Below, piece by piece: positions 57,699-64,000 of a stretch of 64,000 nt of DNA. Position 1 is the first letter of the stretch. Every line of letters starts with the position of its first letter. Where the stretch lies: contig CM024766.1 in assembly GCA_014218235.1 (NCBI GenBank), positions 18,077,346 to 18,141,345 of the forward strand, written 5' to 3'. This DNA is from Colocasia esculenta (taxonomy: Eukaryota; Streptophyta; Magnoliopsida; Alismatales; Araceae). The translations under genes and the position numbers were made by a program. The notes beneath the pieces are model-generated. The model was given only the letters and a program-made list of their open reading frames with translations, searched no databases and was not told the origin of the DNA.

Positions 57699-58146
57699 TG
57701 ACTATGCTGGATGTAAAATTGATAGAAAAAGCACTAGTGGATATTGTCAATTCCTAGATGGTCGCATGGTTTTGTGGGCATCCAAGAAGCAACACTCGGT
57801 TGCACTCTCTACTGCAGAGGTAGAATATGTTGCTGCAGGGAGTTGTATGGCTCAAGTGTTGTGGATCAAAAGTCAAATGTGTGATTACAACATTGACATT
57901 GAATGCACACATGTTCTTTGTGACAATACTAGTGCTATCAACCTTTCAAAAAACTCAATTCAACACTCAAGGACCAAACACATTGAGATAAGGCATCACT
58001 TTTTGAGAGATGAGGTATCCAACAAGAACCTAGAATTTGACTTCATTCTAAGTGAAAAGCAATTGGCTGATATTTTCACCAAACCTTTGTCAGAAGATAG
58101 GTTCACCTCCTTAAGAAGAGAATTGGGGTTGTGCAAAATTCAATGA
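57694..58146 (+). pseudogene. Second RNase H copy of C, to pol end
   Basis: It repeats about 255 bp of RNase H (matching 57332-57586) and then continues to the normal end of pol (NSIQHSRTKHIEIRHHFLRDEV, ADIFTKPLSEDRFTSLRRELGLCK) with TGA at 58146. The frame is intact here and the two copies differ by scattered substitutions. The first copy lacks the end and the second has it. Confidence 0.9.
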
Positions 58147-59344
58147 ATCCAATACCAAATTAAGGGGTAAATGATCCTTATGTGTAGTGACTATGAGGTA
58201 TATCAAATGGTGACATGTGGAAGAACAAGTTAGGCTTGTTTGGAAACTATCATTATGCGTGAGTAAATATACTCCGTCAAGTATCCATAGTCTTCTTATA
58301 CATAATGGTCATTAACTTCATAATGAGGTAATCGGTTTCTTTTAGTTTTGACACATGCATCTCTTTAAAAGAATGAATTTTTACTTCTCACATGCTTATG
58401 GATGTTCTTTTGTGTGCAAATGCTTGGTATGTTTGTGTATCTCATTGATTGATTTGCTTGAATGATGAGTCATCATATGCACACACTATGGGGGAGTAAG
58501 TTAAGGCTAGGTGAGTGAAATTCGTAAGGGATACCCTTCATATTCAATGTGTTTTTATCCCTCAATCATATGGTTCAAATCTCACACAATTCAAAGCCTT
58601 AAAACTGAGTTTTCAAGTACCTGTCGACAGCCAGAATCCCAGCTGTCGACAGCCAAGCCTTCCCAGAACTGCTTTTCTGGCAAAATTATGTATCTGTCGA
58701 CAGACCCATTCTACTTGTCGACAGATAGTCTCTCCCAGAACCTTGATCTTTCTGGATCTCAATACCTATCGACAGGCACATACTTGTTGTCGACAGATAC
58801 ACATTTTCCATGAATTCTTCATCTTTTCTCATCCTTTCTTTTTTTAGTATGTTCATATTATTCATGCAAGGGGAGAATTGGGCTTTAATATTCATTACAA
58901 CCTTTCATACTCACATAGTATCCGAGACATTGACATAATCACAATGATTTTGAAATACTATTTTGTGTATGAGTCTAGGTTGTATCATCTAGAACACATT
59001 GAACAAATCTAATGGCTTTAACCTAACTCACTTGAATAACTCCATTGTGGATGATCATGTTTCTAAAATGGATTGACAAGTAAGAAGGTTATTGAACTTA
59101 ATGTTTTTACATTGGCCTTTGACCTTAAATAACCTTTGACCTTGATTTTTCAAATTTTAAAAAAAAGGGAGAAAAGCTACCTATTTCTAAACTCAAAAGT
59201 TCAAACAAAAATTATATGAATTGGGACAAAGGCAGAGCAATGATGAGCATCACTAAGTAACCGGGGACATGGGCATCACAAATGTATGTCTTCGCGTCAA
59301 AAAGTCTATTCATTATCTCTGCACAATGGTATGATGGTCACTCA
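58147..59344. other. C 3' non-coding region, truncated by F
   Basis: It parallels D's 50885-52030: a GGGGGAGTAAG tract (58491), CTGTCGACAG-type words (58620-58800), an AAAAAAGGGAGAAAAGC tract (59160) and the block GGGCATCACAAATGT (59268). F interrupts it at 59345. No gene is visible; a plus-strand frame at 58511-58847 is a translation of palindrome-rich DNA. Confidence 0.75.
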
Positions 59345-59682
59345 TGTTGGGTTGAATGTCTAATTCATATCATTTCCCTCCTATTTTGATGATGACAAGA
59401 AGTGTTCTTAAAGCAATTCAATTGGAACATGTCAAAAGCATCATACCTGAAAGTCATGCTCAAAAAGCATTTTTCAAACCACATTTATCATTTATGGTAA
59501 TGATAAATCATTTAACTAATGATATATGTGTTTATTTTTCAGGTACAAACTTTTTATGCAAAAGATGTGTCGACACACCCATCAATGGTGTCGACACATC
59601 AACACAGACTCAAAGAGAAATTGTGCAAAAATGTCAAGAGTGTGTCGACACGAGTGGCAGTTTTCCAGAGATCAAGGGTACC

Positions 59683-59860
59683 CAGGTCGACACACTCCCA
59701 GAGCAGGTCGACACTAGACCCAGTTCCCAGAACAGCCAGTTTGAGGAATTGGGACAGCAGGTCGACACACTCCCAGAGCAGGTCGACACTAGACCCAGTT
59801 CCCAGAACAGCCAGTTTGAGGAATTGGGACAGCAGGTCGACACACTCAAGAGCAGGTCGA
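59683..59860. repeat. 75-bp tandem repeat in F LTR
   Basis: Two complete 75-bp units start at 59683 and 59758, and a partial third at 59833. Each unit begins CAGGTCGACACAC and contains a second GGTCGACAC. The first two units look identical. Confidence 0.93.
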
Positions 59861-60058
59861 CACGGGACCTTCCTCCCAGAACAGGTTTTTCTATCTTTGG
59901 GACAGTGTGTCGACAAAACCACCAGGGCAGGTCGACACACTACGGAAACTTTTCATCTTAAAAGTTGATGGCTGCCACGTGTCCTTCTAGGGCGATCAGA
60001 ATCTTCCTAGGAAAGCGTGCCCTTGTACCCCAAAAGGGTATCTTTGGAATCCTAAGGG

Positions 60059-60067
60059 TATAAAAGG
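60059..60067 (+). promoter_or_regulatory. TATA box of F LTR promoter
   Basis: TATAAAAGG, about 120 bp after the last GTCGACAC word of the array. Confidence 0.65.
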
Positions 60068-61012
60068 TTCTTTTCGGCCTGTTTTCAAGAGTGAGAAGAA
60101 ACAAACTCTCTCAGAGCCTCCAAGAAGCTCCTGGCGGCCAGAAGAGCTCGTGTCTCCTCCTCTGCTCTCCAATTGCTTCCAGAAGACTAATTCCCACCCA
60201 TTCAAGGTGTGGGAATTGGAATTTGATTCCTGTAGATTCCTTCGAAGCATCTCAAGGAAGCAGATCAAGTAGAAGCCATCGTTGGAGAAGAATTCAAGGA
60301 AGGTCCAACCTCCCAGATTGCAGAGCATCGTCTTGGACTTCATGTTTACAAGCTTCTTCCCAATCCAAGCTTCTACAAGGGAGTACACTTGAAGAACGAA
60401 GTCATTCAATACATTTTACTTTACTTCTGTTCTTCTGAGATATCTCTTGAGATTATGCAAGTGCTTCTGCATAACTCTCATTAGTGTTCTCAAATTTCGA
60501 CTAGATCTGTTGCTAGGAGATCTTGTCTTAAGTTGGTGTCTAGCAAGTCTATGTGTGAGCCTTGTGCTCAGGTTGTTGTGAGCCGTTGTGCTCAGTGTTG
60601 AGTTGTCAAACTCAAGTGTGGGTTGAGCAGTCTTGCTCAGTTGTTCTAGAGTAGTCTTGCTCTAGAAGTGGTGTGAGTTGTAAGCTCTTCAGTGTTGGAG
60701 TTGTCAGGCTCCAGTGGGTGTGTTACCCAGTTGTGTTAGTGAATCCTCACGGGTTGTGAGGGGTGGATGTAGGAATCACATGGGTGATTTCCGAACCACC
60801 TAAAAATCCTTGTGCATTTGTTTTCTGTGGTTTGACTGATTCATCCGCTAGATGCTTGCATAGGATTCGTTTTTAATTCACTTAATCAACTTGATTCACA
60901 TCTAAGTTTTTCAACTCACTCCAATCTAATCAGATCAGTAGCTTTTCACTGATAACATTGCCTCTGATTCTAAATAGTTTTAAAAATTATTTAAGCTTCC
61001 GCAAAAGTGGCT

Positions 61013-61045
61013 AAGATCTATTCATCCCCCCCCCTTCTAGATCTT
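61013..61045 (+). other. U5 stem-loop with C-run loop, element F
   Basis: AAGATCTA pairs with TAGATCTT (8 bp) around TTCAT plus a C-run, 26 nt before the LTR end. The stem bases differ from C and D but still pair. Confidence 0.75.
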
Positions 61046-61073
61046 TTCCACACATTTATTTCGATCCTTCAAT

Positions 61074-61085
61074 TGGTATCAGAGC
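61074..61085 (+). promoter_or_regulatory. Primer binding site, tRNA-iMet type (F)
   Basis: TGGTATCAGAGC two bases after the LTR end. Confidence 0.96.
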
Positions 61086-61214
61086 GGGTTTACATCGATC
61101 TGATTTGAACTGAGCAGCTTTTGTTTCTGAGTATTGAGTGTTTGTTTGTCTGTTTGTCTGGTTGTTTGTTTGCTTGCTTGCTCAACTACTTCTCTTTGCA
61201 TTTACTTAAGTGTC

Positions 61215-63425
61215 ATGGACTCAAAGGGTTTCATAGCTGAGGGCCATTCCATAAATAGGCCACCATTCTTTAATGGTTTGGACTATTCTTATTGGAAGAA
61301 CAGAATGCAAGTATTCTTAAGGGCCCAGAACTATGAGATCTGGAAAGTAGTTGAGGCTGGTCCCTATGAAAACCAGGGTGAGGAAGAAACCTGGACGAGG
61401 GAACAAATTAGGAGAGCTACATTGAATTACAGTGCCATGAACATGATTCAATGTGCTGTCCATCCCAAGGAGTATTCGAGAATCTCTATGTGTAAATCTG
61501 CCAAAGAGATGTGGGATAAACTCGAACTACTCTATGAGGGAACATCTCAGGTCAAGGAGACCAAGGCAAATATCTTAGTTTCAGAATATGAACTTTTCAT
61601 GATGAAATCTAATGAATCTATTTCTGAAATGTTTGCCAGATTTATGGTGATTGTCAATGGACTCAAGGCTTTGGGTAAGGAGTATACTGATGCAGATTTG
61701 GTAAGAAAAATTTTGCGTTCACTTTCTTCAATTTGGCATACCAAGGCCACTGTTATTGAAGATTCAAAAGATTTATCCAAAATGTCTTTGGATGAATTGA
61801 TTGGATCTTTAATGACGTATGAAATAAACTTAAGAAGAAATGAAGATCTTATCATTAAGACCAAGCCTATGGCACTCAAAGCCTCTTCAAGCAACAAAGA
61901 TAAAAATCAGGATAAAACAAGTTCTGAAGAATCTGAGTCAAATGAGGATGAGATTGCCCTCATGACCAGACAATTCAGGAAATTCTTGAAATATAGGAAA
62001 GGGAAAATGACTGGGAAAAAGAAATTTTCCCCAGGTAAGAAGAATATTTCCTCTTCCAATTTCAATAAGAATCATAAACCTGATGAGAATGTTATCTGTT
62101 ACAGGTGCAACAAGCCAGGACACATGAAGGGAGAGTGTCCTGAGAACAAAAAGGAAAAGCACAAAAGATTCCAGAAATACAAGAAGCCCAAGGCCATGGT
62201 AGCCACTTGGTCTGATGAAGACACAAGTGAGGAAGAAGAAGAGAAGAAGTCCTCAAGCTCAGAGAGTGAGGAAGTTTGCTTCATGGCCAACAGCACAGAT
62301 GGAAAGGTAAATACTTCCTTTGAAGATTATAGTGTTGAAGATTGGCAGGATGTGTATGCTGAATTGGTAGAAAGATACTCTGAAATGAGAAAAGAAAACA
62401 AACACATCAAAAAGAAAATTGAAAATCTTTACCATAACCAATCTTCAAACAATAGAACCTGTGAACTGGAATCTGAAGTAACAGAATTGCTTGAAGAAAA
62501 AGAAAATTTACTGAACCAAATTGATGATTTAAAGCTTGCCTCTCAGAAGGCCTCCCAAGACTTCAGAAATTTAAATGAAAAGCTGGAAATTGAAAAACAA
62601 GAAAAACAACAGAAAATTGAAGAAATTGAAATTCTTAAAAACCAGCTAAAGGAAAAGGAGGAGGTTATCCAAACCTTCACAAAAGGCCAAGATAACCTAG
62701 AGGCATTGCTAGGATCCAACAAGACAACCACATCTCATGGATTGGGATTCAACAAAAAGAAATCAACAAAAGATAAATCTGGTGAGAAAAAGGGAAAAGC
62801 ACCATTAATCAACTTTGTTAAAGGTCCCAATCTGGAAAACACTGAAATCCAACAAACAGCAAACAAAACCCCAAACAAAAACCCAAACAAAACTCAAAAC
62901 AAATCAAAAATTCAAAAACAAAAGAAGACTGTCAGGTCGACACAGTCCCCTGACAGGTCGACCTGTTCAACACCAAAAACCATAATCAACTCAACTAAAA
63001 ATTCAAATAAAAATCTGAGAAATAAGAAAAAGGGAAAAGAAATGATCCATGAAAAACCTTGGACCTCCAAGACAGCTCCTCAAGAAAATTGGATTAATCC
63101 TTGGAACCAATGGTATGAAAATCCCTGTTGGTATTATCCTCAATACCCTTATCCAAATTTCTGGATGTACCAACACAATCCATGGATTCCACCTCCTTCT
63201 ATGAACTCAAATTTTCAAATGAAAAACTCCCCTCCTACCAAAAACAAAGATCTTGGTGCTTTCATTCCTAAAAGAAAGAACAAACAGAAAAATGCTGAAA
63301 ACACCAAAGTAACAAAACAAAAATCTAAAACAAATCAAATTTGGGTGAGAAAGGATTTGCTGTCTTTGTTAAATCATTCTGATGGTCCCAACTCTGTTTG
63401 GGTACCAAAATCTTCTCTCCACTGA
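61215..63425 (+). CDS. gag: F gag, intact
   Basis: ATG 61215 gives MDSKGFIAEGHS, matching the gag starts of C and D; an earlier in-frame ATG at 61134 encodes a low-complexity Val/Leu/Cys stretch and is less likely. The capsid-like region (YWKNRMQVFLRAQNYEIW, MFARFMVIVNGLKALGKEY, DSKDLSKMSLDELIGSLMTYEI) is complete, then an acidic part and a CCHC knuckle (CYRCNKPGHMKGEC, about 62098-62140), and a long Glu/Lys/Leu coiled coil. A Trp/Tyr/Pro-rich stretch (NPWNQWYENPCWYYPQYPYPNFW) lies near 63095-63180. Two GGTCGAC motifs are inside the coding sequence near 62935-62962. It ends WVPKSSLH and TGA. Length about 736 residues, no visible break. Confidence 0.92.
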   Translation: MDSKGFIAEGHSINRPPFFNGLDYSYWKNRMQVFLRAQNYEIWKVVEAGPYENQGEEETWTREQIRRATLNYSAMNMIQCAVHPKEYSRISMCKSAKEMWDKLELLYEGTSQVKETKANILVSEYELFMMKSNESISEMFARFMVIVNGLKALGKEYTDADLVRKILRSLSSIWHTKATVIEDSKDLSKMSLDELIGSLMTYEINLRRNEDLIIKTKPMALKASSSNKDKNQDKTSSEESESNEDEIALMTRQFRKFLKYRKGKMTGKKKFSPGKKNISSSNFNKNHKPDENVICYRCNKPGHMKGECPENKKEKHKRFQKYKKPKAMVATWSDEDTSEEEEEKKSSSSESEEVCFMANSTDGKVNTSFEDYSVEDWQDVYAELVERYSEMRKENKHIKKKIENLYHNQSSNNRTCELESEVTELLEEKENLLNQIDDLKLASQKASQDFRNLNEKLEIEKQEKQQKIEEIEILKNQLKEKEEVIQTFTKGQDNLEALLGSNKTTTSHGLGFNKKKSTKDKSGEKKGKAPLINFVKGPNLENTEIQQTANKTPNKNPNKTQNKSKIQKQKKTVRSTQSPDRSTCSTPKTIINSTKNSNKNLRNKKKGKEMIHEKPWTSKTAPQENWINPWNQWYENPCWYYPQYPYPNFWMYQHNPWIPPPSMNSNFQMKNSPPTKNKDLGAFIPKRKNKQKNAENTKVTKQKSKTNQIWVRKDLLSLLNHSDGPNSVWVPKSSLH

Positions 63426-63436
63426 TCTTGTTGCAG

Positions 63437-64000
63437 GGAAGTCGTGCACCCAACACAAATGTATGGTTTCTTGACAGTGGGTGTTCACGACATATGACTG
63501 GAGATAGAGCCAAATTCTCATTCCTGCTTGAAAAGGAGGGAGGGTCAGTCACCTTTGGAGGTAAAAATAAAGGAAAGATCATTGGATCTGGTAAGGTTGG
63601 TCAAACTTCTTCAAACTCTGTAGATAATGTCTTGTTAGTTGATGGACTTGATTATAATTTGCTCAGTATCAGCCAACTATGTGACAAAGGTCACAAAGTT
63701 GTGTTTGAATCTGATTTTTGCAAGATAATAGATTCATCAACTGATAAAATCAAATTCTTTGGAAAAAGAGAAAACAATGTCTACATGATCAACCTTAATA
63801 AAAACTTTTCTGAAAATCTTTGTTTTGTTGCAAATAAAGATGAAATTGCATGGACTTGGCACAAAAGACTTGGCCATGCAAGCTTCAGAACAATGAATAA
63901 GTTGTTAAGATTGAATTTGGTTAAAGGTCTTCCTGAATCCTTTTCTAGTGTTGAAGGTCAAATTTGTGGGATCTGTGCTAAAGGAAAACAAACTAGAAAA
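63437..64000 (+). CDS. pol: F pol start: protease and integrase N-terminus, cut by window end
   Basis: The open frame runs to the last base of the window. It begins right after an acceptor-like TTGTTGCAG|GG. Copia protease has WFLDSGCSRHMTGDRAKF (DSG active site near 63475) and LLVDGLDYNLLSISQLCDKGH. The integrase zinc domain has WHKRLGHAS and CGICAKGKQT, at the window end. The frame is -1 relative to gag. The upstream limit of the real protein is uncertain because no start codon is obvious; pol could be made by frameshift or from a spliced RNA. Confidence 0.88.

Larger units (their letters stand above)
35769..59344 (+). mobile_element. Element C: Sirevirus-type Ty1/copia element, broken by nested insertions
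   Basis: It has an LTR starting TGTTGGG, an iMet primer site, gag with CCHC knuckle and coiled coil, protease, integrase, RT and RNase H in copia order (integrase before RT). It is interrupted by solo LTR G (in its LTR), solo LTR H (in gag), element D (in integrase) and element F (in the 3' region). Its right LTR is not seen and probably lies outside the window beyond F. Long coiled-coil gag, palindrome arrays and a long 3' region point to the Sirevirus lineage. Many stops and frameshifts show it is old. Confidence 0.85.
59345..61071 (+). repeat. Element F 5' LTR
   Basis: 1727 bp, ending CCTTCA. It has a GTCGACAC-rich array (59567-59940) with a 75-bp tandem repeat, a TATA box TATAAAAGG at 60059-60067, CT- and TG-rich R/U5, and a C-run hairpin at 61013-61045. 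It has no gene. Confidence 0.88.
59345..64000 (+). mobile_element. Element F: Sirevirus-type copia element, 5' part
   Basis: LTR start TGTTGGGTTG at 59345, LTR end at 61071, iMet primer site, intact gag and open pol. The right part lies outside the window. It is inserted in C's 3' region. It is a different subfamily from C/D: its LTR motif is GGTCGACAC rather than CTGTCGACAG. The left flanking pentamer ACTCA (59340-59344) is a candidate target duplication that cannot be checked here. Confidence 0.9.

Noticed and set aside
61134..61214. N-terminal extension of F gag with Cys/Val-rich start
   Set aside because: A low-complexity TTTG-repeat translation; the MDSKGF start at 61215 matches the start of gag in C and D.

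Overview
The window looks like nuclear, repeat-rich DNA of a flowering plant. Nearly all of it is nested LTR retrotransposons, and I see no ordinary host gene, tRNA or functional rRNA gene. The plant assignment rests on Tekay-type chromovirus, Tat-type Ty3/gypsy and Sirevirus-type Ty1/copia elements, a 5S-derived Cassandra-like LTR, a plant mobile domain (PMD) gene pair and a hAT-type MITE.

Left half (1-35498). An old Tekay-like LTR (E, 1-531 and 34353-35498; its start is off the window) is split by a large minus-strand Tat-type element (A, 537-34347, TSD GTACT on both sides). A reads right to left: LTR, primer site, gag, protease, G-patch segment, RT, double RNase H, integrase, a long extra region, polypurine tract, LTR. 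Two younger insertions sit in A: a complete plus-strand Tekay chromovirus (B, 2279-13777, TSD ATTCG) and a Tekay solo LTR (I, 24142-27235, TSD ATACA). A's extra region carries two antisense PMD genes on the plus strand (14899-16371 and 16872-19490). The second has a clean seven-exon structure with every intron in phase 0.

Right half (35499-64000). After a 5S rRNA-derived fragment comes a plus-strand Sirevirus-type copia element (C, from 35769). Its LTR contains a solo LTR (G), which holds a hAT MITE. Its gag contains an antisense solo LTR of its own kind (H). Its integrase contains a young complete relative (D, 44259-55639, TSD GTGAA), and its 3' region is entered by a third copia element (F, 59345 to the window end). 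F has an intact gag and an open pol as far as the window shows.

Most coding regions are broken, and almost all in-frame stops are explained by single C-to-T or G-to-A changes, as expected for methylated, silenced repeats. The most notable signals are: the antisense intron-bearing PMD gene pair inside A; dense family-specific CpG palindrome arrays lying in U3 upstream of TATA boxes in several families, and inside gag and pol coding sequence in the copia elements; a stem-loop with a C-run loop near the U5 end of the copia LTRs, with compensatory base changes; two short introns in the B gag; and an RNase H duplication in C joined through an LTR fragment at 5-nt microhomologies.
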